This document shows positions 1 to 5,567 of a stretch of DNA of 6,968 nucleotides, in pieces; positions within the stretch are counted from its first letter, which is position 1, and the number at the start of each line of letters is the position of its first letter. This stretch comes from JAHHUA01 sp036635475. GTDB taxonomy: Bacteria; Bacillota; Clostridia; Oscillospirales; Ruminococcaceae. Position numbers and translations under genes: made by a program. The stretch lies in the NCBI GenBank assembly GCA_036635475.1, contig JAVWQH010000057.1:1-6968 (forward strand). The letters are read 5' to 3'. The notes under the pieces were generated by a model. It saw nothing but the letters and a program-made list of their open reading frames with translations, did not search any database and had not been told where the DNA came from.

Positions 1-9
1 AGCTTTTAT

Positions 10-38
10 ATATTACCATACTCGTTTTCCTTTGTCAA
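10..38 (-). promoter_or_regulatory. Strong sigma-A promoter firing leftwards out of the window
   Basis: Read on the minus strand there is a perfect -35 TTGACA (33-38), a 17-bp spacer and a -10 TAATAT (10-15). The -10 is preceded by TGG, which makes an extended -10. Transcription would start a few bases beyond the -10, practically at the window edge, so the gene it serves lies left of the window, on the same strand as prfB. It is downstream of the prfB terminator and so starts an independent transcript. This is one of the best promoter matches in the window. Confidence 0.8.
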
Positions 39-76
39 CCGCTTTTGAGGATTTTCTTTATCTTTTTTTAAATTAA

Positions 77-125
77 ATATTTACTATATGTAGTTTTTAC
101 TAAAGATAATACATATCATAAATAT
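77..125. repeat. Imperfect AT-rich inverted repeat (16-bp arms)
   Basis: The left arm ATATTTActATATGTA (77-92) and right arm TACATATcaTAAATAT (110-125) pair at 14 of 16 positions around a 17-nt spacer. The dyad sits about 40 bp upstream of the -35 of the leftward promoter. There is no GC-rich stem or terminal T tract, so it is not a convincing terminator. It could be an operator for the leftward gene. Because the region is very AT-rich, a chance origin is not excluded. Confidence 0.4.
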
Positions 126-148
126 CTTCCATAAAAATCCTCGTTTTC

Positions 149-207
149 GCCTATACTATTATATAGCGATAATAATTACTTTCTGTTTTGCCTATACTAT
201 TATATAG
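149..207. repeat. Pair of 18-bp direct repeats, each palindromic
   Basis: The identical 18-mer GCCTATACTATTATATAG occurs at 149-166 and 190-207. Similarity extends to the left as GTTTT, with one extra C in the first copy. Each unit is also a dyad, CTATA-N6-TATAG, so two identical palindromes lie 41 bp apart, close to four helical turns. This suggests two binding sites on one face of the DNA, upstream of the leftward promoter. Each unit contains TATAAT on the minus strand but lacks a good -35, so I do not call them promoters. With only two units this is not a CRISPR array. Confidence 0.6.
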
Positions 208-295
208 GGAAATGTAAATGTTGATTAAGCATTGGTAATGCTATCTAATTTTGTACGCAAATTCCCGCTATTATGCACGTTTATCTCAAATACTT

Positions 296-343
296 ATAAA
301 AAAGCAACCTATCAAGATTGATTAAATCCCAATAGATTGCTTT
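296..343 (-). terminator. Intrinsic terminator of prfB
   Basis: On the minus strand, four bases after the prfB stop codon, a 12-bp stem forms between AAAGCAATCTAT (343-332) and ATAGGTTGCTTT (312-301). All pairs are Watson-Crick apart from one U-G wobble. The 19-nt loop is followed directly by further T residues (300-298), so the 3' arm runs into a U tract. Confidence 0.8.
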
Positions 344-347
344 AAAA

Positions 348-1457
348 CTATTCTTCACTGCTTGACAACTTTAAGTATGCGTTGATAAATTCATCTATTT
401 CGCCGTCCATAACAGTGCCTATATTTCCTATTTCGTAGTTTGTGCGATGGTCTTTCGCTAGAGTATATGGCATAAATGTGTAAGTTCTTATTTGATTTCC
501 CCAGCCAATGTCTTTTTGGTCGCCCTTAATATCCTCGATTTTTTCGAGATGTTCACGTTCTTTAATCTCTATCAGCTTAGATTTAAGCATTTTCATTGCC
601 ACTTCTCGGTTCATATGCTGACTTCTTTCGTTTTGGCAAGCAACAACTACCCCTGTTGGCAAGTGAGTTAATCTAATTGCTGATTCAGTTTTATTAACGT
701 GCTGACCGCCCGCTCCACCTGAACGATATGTGTCAACTCGCAAGTCTGCCTCGTTTATGGTAATATCAATGTCATCATCTATTTCCGGCATAACTTCAAG
801 TGATGCAAAAGAAGTGTGACGTCTGCCTGAGGAGTCAAAAGGTGAAATTCTAATGAGTCTGTGTACGCCACTTTCTGAGCGAAGATATCCGTAGATATTC
901 ACACCCTCAATAAGCATTGTCACACTTTTAAGTCCAGCCTCTTCCCCATCAAGATAATCGAGGATTTTGTGCTGATAGCTATGTTTATCCGCCCACATCG
1001 TGTACATTCGCAATAGCATTGAAACCCAATCCTGTGCCTCTGTTCCGCCAGCACCTGCGTGGAAAGTTAAGATAGCATTTTTGCTGTCATATTCCCCTGT
1101 AAGCAATGTGGAAAGTCTTTGTATTTCAATCATAGACAAGCATTTTTTATAATTTTCATAAGCCTCGGGATAGAGTGATTCATCATTTTCTTCAATTGCA
1201 ATTTCAATCAAAGCCAATGTATCCTCATATAATCTCATCAAATCATCGAAAGCTTTTATCTTATCTTTAATTTTAGACATTTGACGATTAACATTTTTGG
1301 ATAGTTCCAAGTTGTTCCAAAAACCTGTTTGTTCAGTGTCCTTTTCAAGGTCAGACAATTGTTTTTTCAGTCTATTATAGCCGATTGCATCAGCAAGGTC
1401 CTCAATTGATGGCTTAATAGCGATAACATCAAGTCTAAGCTGTTCAAAATCTAGCAT
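348..1457 (-). CDS. prfB: Peptide chain release factor 2 (RF2)
   Basis: RF2 recognises UGA and UAA stop codons in the ribosomal A site and triggers peptidyl-tRNA hydrolysis. The 369-residue protein is full length for the family. The N-terminal helical domain covers about residues 1-115, followed by GAGGTEAQDW (135-144). The codon-recognition tripeptide SPF is at 205-207, which marks RF2 rather than RF1, and the catalytic GGQ at 250-252 lies in SGGAGGQHVNKTESA. Position 246, a Thr in E. coli K-12 RF2, is Ser here. The ATG start has GGAG 8 nt upstream and an in-frame TAA just before it. Many bacterial prfB genes carry an in-frame UGA and a +1 frameshift near codon 25. Here the frame reads straight through that region (ADAIGYNRLKKQL), so this autoregulation is absent. 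The gene has its own promoter and terminator and appears monocistronic; its frequent neighbour secA is not adjacent. Confidence 0.97.
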   Translation of the reverse strand: MLDFEQLRLDVIAIKPSIEDLADAIGYNRLKKQLSDLEKDTEQTGFWNNLELSKNVNRQMSKIKDKIKAFDDLMRLYEDTLALIEIAIEENDESLYPEAYENYKKCLSMIEIQRLSTLLTGEYDSKNAILTFHAGAGGTEAQDWVSMLLRMYTMWADKHSYQHKILDYLDGEEAGLKSVTMLIEGVNIYGYLRSESGVHRLIRISPFDSSGRRHTSFASLEVMPEIDDDIDITINEADLRVDTYRSGGAGGQHVNKTESAIRLTHLPTGVVVACQNERSQHMNREVAMKMLKSKLIEIKEREHLEKIEDIKGDQKDIGWGNQIRTYTFMPYTLAKDHRTNYEIGNIGTVMDGEIDEFINAYLKLSSSEE

Positions 1458-1556
1458 TAATTAAGCTCCAATCCGTTATAGTTAGTTTTAAAATTTATTG
1501 GCTAATATGATTAACTTTTACTATACTTATAATTAATCGAATAAATTACTCTATAT

Positions 1557-1586
1557 ATTATAATGTAAACATAAAGCAATTGTAAA
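1557..1586 (-). promoter_or_regulatory. Probable prfB promoter
   Basis: On the minus strand a -35 TTTACA (1581-1586, five of six consensus bases) is followed by an 18-bp spacer and a perfect -10 TATAAT (1557-1562). It lies about 100 bp upstream of the prfB ATG and would give a leader of roughly 90 nt. It is the best-spaced pair facing prfB, and is back-to-back with the rightward promoter at 1639-1667. Confidence 0.6.
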
Positions 1587-1636
1587 GAGGAAAGATGACG
1601 AAAATATAAATTTTTTATAATTGTTAATATTAATGC

Positions 1637-1653
1637 TATTGGTTTTACCAATA
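1637..1653. repeat. Palindrome over a promoter -35, candidate operator
   Basis: TATTGGT-TTT-ACCAATA is a perfect 7-bp inverted repeat with a 3-bp centre. It covers the -35 hexamer and the first part of the spacer of the rightward promoter. A protein bound there would compete with RNA polymerase. No regulator gene is adjacent, so the partner is unknown. Confidence 0.45.
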
Positions 1654-1667
1654 TAATGTTGTATAAT
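1639..1667 (+). promoter_or_regulatory. Promoter of the RING protein-VanY operon
   Basis: TTGGTT (1639-1644), a 17-bp spacer and a perfect TATAAT (1662-1667) lie about 65 bp upstream of the TTG start at 1734. The -35 is only partly consensus, which would fit a controlled promoter, and it is embedded in the palindrome at 1637-1653. A second TATAAT at 1652-1657 has no suitable -35. Confidence 0.6.
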
Positions 1668-1718
1668 CAAAATACGATATTCAATAATTAGAATACTGTA
1701 ATTAAATTAAGTTCATAT

Positions 1719-1725
1719 AAAGGAG
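1719..1725 (+). promoter_or_regulatory. Shine-Dalgarno deciding a TTG start
   Basis: AAAGGAG sits 8 nt before the TTG at 1734. No ATG or GTG in the same frame is near, and the zinc-ligand pattern begins only nine codons in. The TTG is therefore the supported start. Confidence 0.8.
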
Positions 1726-1733
1726 TAATCGAA

Positions 1734-2738
1734 TTGAGTTTATATAGCGGTAAAAAATGTGTTTCTTGTGGGGAAGAATTGTTAGACAGCGATGATGTTG
1801 TTGTATGCCCCGATTGTGGTGCCCCTCACCACAGAGCATGCTATAACAGAACGAACAGTTGCGCTCAGGCTAATTTACATAACACTGATGAAGAGTGGTG
1901 TAAAAAGAATTCTCCCAATATGGTTGTGTTCAAAACCTGTCCAAAATGCGGTGCAAAAAACAATATTTCATCTGTTAATTGCAGTGCTTGTGGCACTAAT
2001 TTTAACACTTCAGCAAAAAAAGCTGAGAGTGATAAGCAACTTTCCTTTGAAGAAGGTATTAAAGACCCCGATAAATTCATAGTTTATGGCACTATGAATG
2101 AAAACGAAGAACTTGAGGGTATTTCTGCAAAAGAATGGGTAGCATTTGTTGGAAAAACTTCTTATTTTTATCTGACAAAGTTCAAGATGATGGCGGAAGG
2201 TGGAAATTTCTCTTGGAATGGTGGAGCATTCTTTTTAAGTTTCCTCTACTTTTTCTATAGGAAACTATACAAGCAAGGTGTTGCACTCCTTTTGATGTTT
2301 GCGATAACTTTAATTCCCAGCTTTGTTTTAATGGGACACTATGCCCAATTTATACCTGCTGAATCCATTATGGGTGAACAAATAGTTTTGCCTGACCCCA
2401 ATGAGATAATTGAAAAAATGACTAATCCCGAAACCAATCCCAATGTTGACAGCTTTTTGCTTTGGATTAAAATTTCCAATTTAATGACCTATGCAAGGTT
2501 TGCATTAGCTATTGCCGTTGGTTTCACCGCCAACAAGTTATATATGAATCATTGCGTTAAAAAAATAAAGTACACTCGTGCCGCATTGCCTGATTTCAAG
2601 GATAATCCCAATTATTTCAATAGTTTATCCCTTATTGGAGGGGTTAGTTTGCAATCATCAGTATTTGTGGCAATTGGTGCATCATTACTGGGTTTTGCAA
2701 TTTCATTTTTGCAAATAAGTGCATATATGCCACTATAA
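1734..2738 (+). CDS. RING/zinc-ribbon membrane protein with DUF2628-like region
   Basis: The role is unknown. The N-terminus has the ligand pattern C9-x2-C12, C25-x2-C28, H33-x2-C36, with C43 and C56 as possible last ligands. This matches prokaryotic RING/treble-clef domains (Prok-RING_1 type, PHD-like C4HC order). A second zinc ribbon follows at C69-x2-C72 and C83-x2-C86. After a charged linker, residues 133-180 (KEWVAFVGKTSYFYL..., then WNGGAFFLSFLYFFYRKLY) resemble DUF2628 proteins. Hydrophobic segments lie near 163-176, 181-200, 249-267 and 303-330, so the zinc domains are presumably cytoplasmic on a membrane anchor. There is no signal peptide. It is the first gene of an operon, 13 nt ahead of the VanY-type lipoprotein gene, which suggests an envelope-related job. 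Family assignment is from recalled motifs. Whether the zinc domain binds protein, or has any ligase-like role, cannot be told. Confidence 0.85.
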   Translation: MSLYSGKKCVSCGEELLDSDDVVVCPDCGAPHHRACYNRTNSCAQANLHNTDEEWCKKNSPNMVVFKTCPKCGAKNNISSVNCSACGTNFNTSAKKAESDKQLSFEEGIKDPDKFIVYGTMNENEELEGISAKEWVAFVGKTSYFYLTKFKMMAEGGNFSWNGGAFFLSFLYFFYRKLYKQGVALLLMFAITLIPSFVLMGHYAQFIPAESIMGEQIVLPDPNEIIEKMTNPETNPNVDSFLLWIKISNLMTYARFALAIAVGFTANKLYMNHCVKKIKYTRAALPDFKDNPNYFNSLSLIGGVSLQSSVFVAIGASLLGFAISFLQISAYMPL

Positions 2739-2751
2739 TTTCGGAGGATAG

Positions 2752-3630
2752 ATGAAAAAATCAGTTTTTATTATCGCATTATCAGCTATTATCTTACTGA
2801 CATTTTCAAGTTGCGTTTCAAGAGAAGATACTGATTTTAAAAGCGATGTAACTTTAACCAATCAGTCAAGCAATTCAATTGATACTATAAATAGTTCTTC
2901 TCAATCTGCTGATGAAGTATCGAGTTCTTCTCAGCCTGAAGTTGGGGTGGAAAGTTCCTCTCAATCAAGTGAAAATATTGAAAGTTCTTCCTCTTCGGAA
3001 GTTTCTTCCTCATCTTCCCAATCAAGCGAAAGCAGTGAACCTTCCTCTTCCCAATCAAGTGAAATATCCGATTCAAATTCTTCACTTCCTCTGCTTATTA
3101 ATGTTGACAATCCTCTTGTACCTCAAAATTACAAGCCTGACCTTGAAATGTTAGCAGAGGGAGTTTACCTTGAAAAAGCAACTGCAAAGGCATATTGGAA
3201 AATGGTGAATGCTGCAAGTCAAGACGGAATATCTTTATGGTGTGCCTCGGGATATCGCAGTTATGACCTGCAAAAAAAGCTTTGGGACAAACGTTATGCA
3301 GTTAATTTGGAAACTTACAAAGACGAAGATATCGCCTATACAAAAACTCTTGAATGGACTGCCTATCCGGGACGCAGCGAGCATCAAAGCGGACTTGCAG
3401 TTGACTTTAATATGGTAGACACTTCATTTGAAACAACAAAAGAGGCAAAATGGCTCTACAAAAATGCCGCAGATTATGGATTTATATTAAGATATCCAAA
3501 AGGTAAAACCGATATCACAAAAACCTCATATGAACCTTGGCATTTTAGATATGTGGGAACTGAATATGCCTCAAAAATTGAGGATAGTGGATTGTGTTTG
3601 GAGGAATATCTTGAGCAAATGGAAAAATAA
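2752..3630 (+). CDS. VanY-type D-alanyl-D-alanine carboxypeptidase lipoprotein
   Basis: This is probably an extracytoplasmic zinc peptidase of the M15B/VanY (LAS) group, which removes the terminal D-Ala from peptidoglycan stem peptides. Residues 1-20 form a lipoprotein signal with lipobox FSSC, so Cys21 would be lipidated. Residues 39-111 are a Ser/Gln/Glu-rich spacer. The catalytic domain runs from about 120 to 290. It has SGYRSY (166-171), SEHQSGLAVDF (209-219) supplying zinc ligands H211 and D218, and EPWHFRYVG (261-269) supplying catalytic E261 and ligand H264. All key residues are present, so it should be active. The ATG has GGAGG only 4 nt upstream, a short spacing, but the signal peptide fixes this start. 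It is co-transcribed with the RING protein gene. No terminator is evident after it. There is no vanR/vanS/vanH cluster here, so a housekeeping wall role is likelier than glycopeptide resistance. An endopeptidase specificity is possible. Confidence 0.9.
   Translation: MKKSVFIIALSAIILLTFSSCVSREDTDFKSDVTLTNQSSNSIDTINSSSQSADEVSSSSQPEVGVESSSQSSENIESSSSSEVSSSSSQSSESSEPSSSQSSEISDSNSSLPLLINVDNPLVPQNYKPDLEMLAEGVYLEKATAKAYWKMVNAASQDGISLWCASGYRSYDLQKKLWDKRYAVNLETYKDEDIAYTKTLEWTAYPGRSEHQSGLAVDFNMVDTSFETTKEAKWLYKNAADYGFILRYPKGKTDITKTSYEPWHFRYVGTEYASKIEDSGLCLEEYLEQMEK
2893..3072 (+). repeat. 30-bp degenerate tandem repeats coding the Ser-rich linker
   Basis: Six consecutive 10-residue units cover residues 48-107 of the lipoprotein: SSSQSADEVS, SSSQPEVGVE, SSSQSSENIE, SSSSSEVSSS, SSQSSESSEP and SSSQSSEISD. 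At DNA level the 30-bp period is visible as recurring AGTTCTTCTCA-like blocks with synonymous drift. The linker probably acts as a flexible, acidic wall-spanning spacer. Tandem coding repeats of this kind can change in copy number between strains. Confidence 0.7.
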
Positions 3631-3724
3631 GCTGAATTTTCAAAATTGCAAAGAACTCTCATCACAAATTTTCGCTTAGAAATAAAAAATGCTGTTAATC
3701 GCTTGCTAATAATCTTAGAAAACA

Positions 3725-3753
3725 TTGATTTATCCTTATTTCAGTGTTATAAT
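3725..3753 (+). promoter_or_regulatory. Promoter of the YitT-family gene
   Basis: TTGATT (3725-3730), a 17-bp spacer and a perfect TATAAT (3748-3753) preceded by TGT, an extended -10. Transcription would start near 3760, giving a leader of about 34 nt. The gene therefore does not depend on the upstream operon. Confidence 0.75.
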
Positions 3754-3793
3754 TACAAACTGTTATAAAATTTATTTTTAGGGAGAAATACAA

Positions 3794-4678
3794 ATGAATA
3801 AGGCAAAAGTCATAAAATTCGTAAAAGAACTATTTATTATGCTATTTGGTATGTTTGTAGGTTCGGCGGCAGTACATTTTTTCTTAGTACCCAGTGGACT
3901 GGTAATCGGCTCTATCTCTGGATTAGGAATAGTAATTCAAAAGCTCACAGGTGTTCCTGTTTCAGTTAGTACATTATTTATCAACGCATTTTTGCTAGTT
4001 CTGGCACATATACTTATTGGCAAAGAGTTTGGTGCAAAAACTATTTTCACATCTTTGATTTTGTCGCCATATTTGTATATTTTTGAAAGATTCTTCCCTG
4101 TGAAAGACTCAATAATGCAAGACCCATGGCTTGACCTATTATGTTTTGTAATTATGGTAGGATTTTCCCAAACAATTCTGTTCAGAATTAATGCCTCAAC
4201 AGGTGGACTTGACATTATCGCAAAGATTGTGAACAAGTATTTCCACGCAGATATCGGAACTTCCGTAACTATTGCAGGTGCTGTAATATGTTTAACAGCA
4301 TTATTGGTAAACGATGCAAGGCTTGTAATAATCGGCTTGTTGGGTACATATATAAATGGTTTGGTTGTAAATCATTTTGTAACAGGCTTTAACACAAGAA
4401 AACGTGCTTGTATTATCTCGGACGAATATATAAAAATCAAAGATTTTATCATCAATGATATATATCGTGGCGTAACTATGTATTCTGTAATAGGCGGCTA
4501 CAATAACCAAGAACACACAGAAATTGAAACTCTTCTCACCACATCGGAATTTGCAAAATTGATGGAATTTTTGAATAAAAACAACATAAATGCTTTTGTA
4601 ACAGCCGGAAATGTAAGCGAAATTTATGGCTTGTGGAACGAAAAGAAAAAAGTTAAAGCTAAATCACTTGACAAATAA
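3794..4678 (+). CDS. YitT family membrane protein (DUF161 + DUF2179)
   Basis: This is a member of a widespread Firmicute membrane family with no established biochemical function. Its 294 residues are close to the family norm. The N-terminal half (about 10-200) is hydrophobic with roughly six membrane segments near 11-32, 58-76, 82-100, 112-130, 155-172 and 174-195. It includes the family's conserved ASTGGLDIIAKI (134-145). The C-terminal part (about 205-280) is a soluble DUF2179 domain with GVTMYSVIGGYNNQE (226-240) and INAFVTAGNVSEIYG (265-279). A short Lys-rich tail ends the protein. The ATG has GGGAG 8 nt upstream. It has its own extended -10 promoter. The promoter of the rpsF operon begins inside its last codons, so the two units are tightly packed. 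Firmicute genomes often have several paralogues, so no specific gene name is given. Confidence 0.93.
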   Translation: MNKAKVIKFVKELFIMLFGMFVGSAAVHFFLVPSGLVIGSISGLGIVIQKLTGVPVSVSTLFINAFLLVLAHILIGKEFGAKTIFTSLILSPYLYIFERFFPVKDSIMQDPWLDLLCFVIMVGFSQTILFRINASTGGLDIIAKIVNKYFHADIGTSVTIAGAVICLTALLVNDARLVIIGLLGTYINGLVVNHFVTGFNTRKRACIISDEYIKIKDFIINDIYRGVTMYSVIGGYNNQEHTEIETLLTTSEFAKLMEFLNKNNINAFVTAGNVSEIYGLWNEKKKVKAKSLDK

Positions 4679-4696
4679 TGCAATAACAGTTAAAAT
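4668..4696 (+). promoter_or_regulatory. Promoter of the rpsF-ssb-rpsR operon
   Basis: A perfect -35 TTGACA (4668-4673) lies within the last codons of the YitT gene. It is followed by a 17-bp spacer and a -10 TAAAAT (4691-4696, five of six). Transcription would start near 4703, giving an rpsF leader of about 80 nt that includes the hairpin at 4727-4772. A second TTGACA at 4715-4720 has no -10 at usable distance. Confidence 0.7.
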
Positions 4697-4709
4697 AATA
4701 ATGTTATTG
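4681..4709 (+). repeat. Inverted repeat: weak YitT terminator or operator on the rpsF -10
   Basis: CAATAACA (4681-4688) pairs perfectly with TGTTATTG (4702-4709). TTA/TAA (4690-4692 with 4699-4701) can extend the stem past one bulged G. It begins two bases after the YitT stop codon and is followed by TTTTATT, as in an AU-rich intrinsic terminator. Its centre also lies on the -10 of the rpsF promoter, so it could equally be an operator. The stem is weak for termination. Confidence 0.5.
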
Positions 4710-4726
4710 TTTTATTGACATAACAA

Positions 4727-4772
4727 TCCTTGTCTTGCACAAGTATGATGCAAGACCTAAAGTCCAAAAGGA
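4727..4772 (+). promoter_or_regulatory. rpsF leader hairpin, candidate autoregulatory site
   Basis: GTCTTGCA (4732-4739) and TGCAAGAC (4749-4756) form a perfect 8-bp stem with a 9-nt loop. Directly stacked on the 5' side, TCCTT (4727-4731) can pair with AAGGA (4768-4772) of the rpsF Shine-Dalgarno. This leaves an 11-nt one-sided internal loop (4757-4767). The fold would hide the ribosome binding site. rpsF leaders in several bacteria are known to bind the S6:S18 complex as feedback control. I cannot confirm that this leader matches the published motif, whose conserved bases I do not clearly see. Confidence 0.5.
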
Positions 4773-4781
4773 GGTGCAGAA

Positions 4782-5072
4782 ATGCCAAGAACAACAGCTA
4801 ATTACGAAACTATTTTCATCCTAAACACAAAAAAGGGTGAAGAGGAAATCCAAAAACTTCTTGAGAAGTTTAAAGCTCTAATCAGCGAAAACGGTACAAT
4901 CAACAATGTTGAAGACTGGGGCAAAAAGAGACTAGCTTACCCAATCCAAGATGAAAACGATGGTTACTATACTCTCGTTGACTTCACATCTTCCCCAGAA
5001 TTCCCAGCAGAACTTGATCGTATTTACAAAATTACTGACGGAGTTCTTCGTTCACTAATTATTGCAAAGTAA
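4782..5072 (+). CDS. rpsF: 30S ribosomal protein S6
   Basis: S6 binds the central domain of 16S rRNA as a heterodimer with S18, whose gene is two positions downstream. The 96 residues match the usual length. The start (ANYETIFILNTKKGEEEIQKL, shown in part) is the typical first strand and helix of the ferredoxin-like fold. The segment VEDWGKKRLAYPIQDENDGYY (about 43-63) contains the family signature WGKKRLAYPI, and the C-terminal strand carries ITDGVLRSLI (84-93). The ATG has a very strong AAGGAGGTG 5 nt upstream. It heads the rpsF-ssb-rpsR operon, the usual Firmicute arrangement. There is no long acidic C-terminal tail of the kind seen in enterobacterial S6. Confidence 0.97.
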   Translation: MPRTTANYETIFILNTKKGEEEIQKLLEKFKALISENGTINNVEDWGKKRLAYPIQDENDGYYTLVDFTSSPEFPAELDRIYKITDGVLRSLIIAK

Positions 5073-5090
5073 TTAAGAAAGGGTGTCATT

Positions 5091-5531
5091 ATGAATAGAG
5101 TTATTTTGGTAGGCAGACTTACTGCTGATCCTGAGCTTAAACAGACACCTAACGGTATATCTGTTTGTTCGTTTAGTATTGCAGTAAACAGACCCTTCAC
5201 TTCCAAAACAGGAGAAAGACAAGCTGATTTTATCAACATTGTTGCCTGGAGGAATTCTGCGGAGTTTGTTTCAAAATATTTCGCTAAGGGAAACCAAATC
5301 GGAATAGACGGTTCAATTCAAACAAGACAATATACTGACAAAGAAGGCAATAAGCGCACAGCCTTTGAGGTTGTAGCGGACAATATCAGCTTCATCGAAA
5401 GCAAGAGTGCTTCATCAGCTCAACCAAGAACTGCTGAACCTGTACGCAACGAAAATCCTGCTCCTGTTACTTATTCAAACGGTGATGCTTCGGATTTTGC
5501 TGAAATTGATGATGACGATTTACCATTCTAA
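5091..5531 (+). CDS. ssb: Single-stranded DNA-binding protein
   Basis: SSB coats single-stranded DNA during replication, recombination and repair, normally as a homotetramer. Residues 1-104 form the OB fold with hallmark segments MNRVILVGRLTADPEL (1-16), FINIVAWRNSAEFV (47-60) and a GIDGSIQTRQY strand (71-81). Residues 105-134 are a low-complexity linker. The C-terminus ends EIDDDDLPF, the acidic tip that recruits partner proteins. At 146 residues it is somewhat shorter than E. coli SSB because the linker is short. The ATG has AAAGGGTG 5 nt upstream. It lies 18 nt after rpsF and 36 nt before rpsR, in one operon, so SSB supply is tied to ribosomal protein transcription. Firmicutes often have a second ssb, so this is taken as the replicative copy from its position. 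Confidence 0.96.
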   Translation: MNRVILVGRLTADPELKQTPNGISVCSFSIAVNRPFTSKTGERQADFINIVAWRNSAEFVSKYFAKGNQIGIDGSIQTRQYTDKEGNKRTAFEVVADNISFIESKSASSAQPRTAEPVRNENPAPVTYSNGDASDFAEIDDDDLPF

Positions 5532-5551
5532 TTTTGTAAAAAAACCATTTT

Positions 5552-5560
5552 AAAGGAGGT
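5552..5560 (+). promoter_or_regulatory. Shine-Dalgarno deciding the rpsR GTG start
   Basis: AAAGGAGGT lies 7 nt before GTG at 5568. The nearest later in-frame ATG falls inside the zinc-binding CxxC segment and would truncate the protein, so GTG is the start. Confidence 0.85.
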
Positions 5561-5567
5561 TAGTACC

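Larger units (their letters stand above)
1..347. other. Gene-free intergenic region left of prfB
   Basis: This stretch is AT-rich and I see no credible coding sequence in it on either strand. It holds four items listed separately: a strong leftward promoter at its left edge, an imperfect AT-rich dyad, two copies of an 18-bp palindromic direct repeat, and the intrinsic terminator of prfB at its right edge. The layout suggests the regulatory region of a gene left of the window, read leftwards, following the end of the prfB transcript. Positions 208-295 hold nothing I can assign. Confidence 0.7.

Noticed and set aside
149..207. CRISPR array
   Set aside because: Only two short repeats, an AT-rich spacer of about 23 bp, and no cas genes.
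1792..2082. Open frame overlapping the RING protein gene in another frame, and an antisense one at 1865-2080
   Set aside because: Both lie wholly inside a gene with clear zinc-ligand motifs and a good ribosome binding site; neither has recognisable protein features.
2885..3154. Overlapping frames across the Ser-rich repeat on both strands
   Set aside because: They are by-products of the 30-bp repeats in the lipoprotein linker, which carry few stop codons in other frames.
2752..3630. Glycopeptide-resistance vanY
   Set aside because: No vanR, vanS, vanH, ligase or vanX genes nearby; VanY-type carboxypeptidases are common in ordinary cell-wall metabolism.
3631..3724. Terminator after the VanY gene
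   Set aside because: The only dyad, AATTTT-C-AAAATT, has no loop and no following T tract; no convincing hairpin was found.
3474..3725. Antisense open frame running from the VanY gene end into the intergenic gap
   Set aside because: Its start lies beside the YitT promoter and most of its length is antisense to the conserved VanY catalytic domain; no protein-like features.
4715..4749. TTGACA with TATGAT as an rpsF promoter
   Set aside because: The 23-bp spacing is too long for sigma-A; TTGACA at 4668 with TAAAAT at 17 bp is better.
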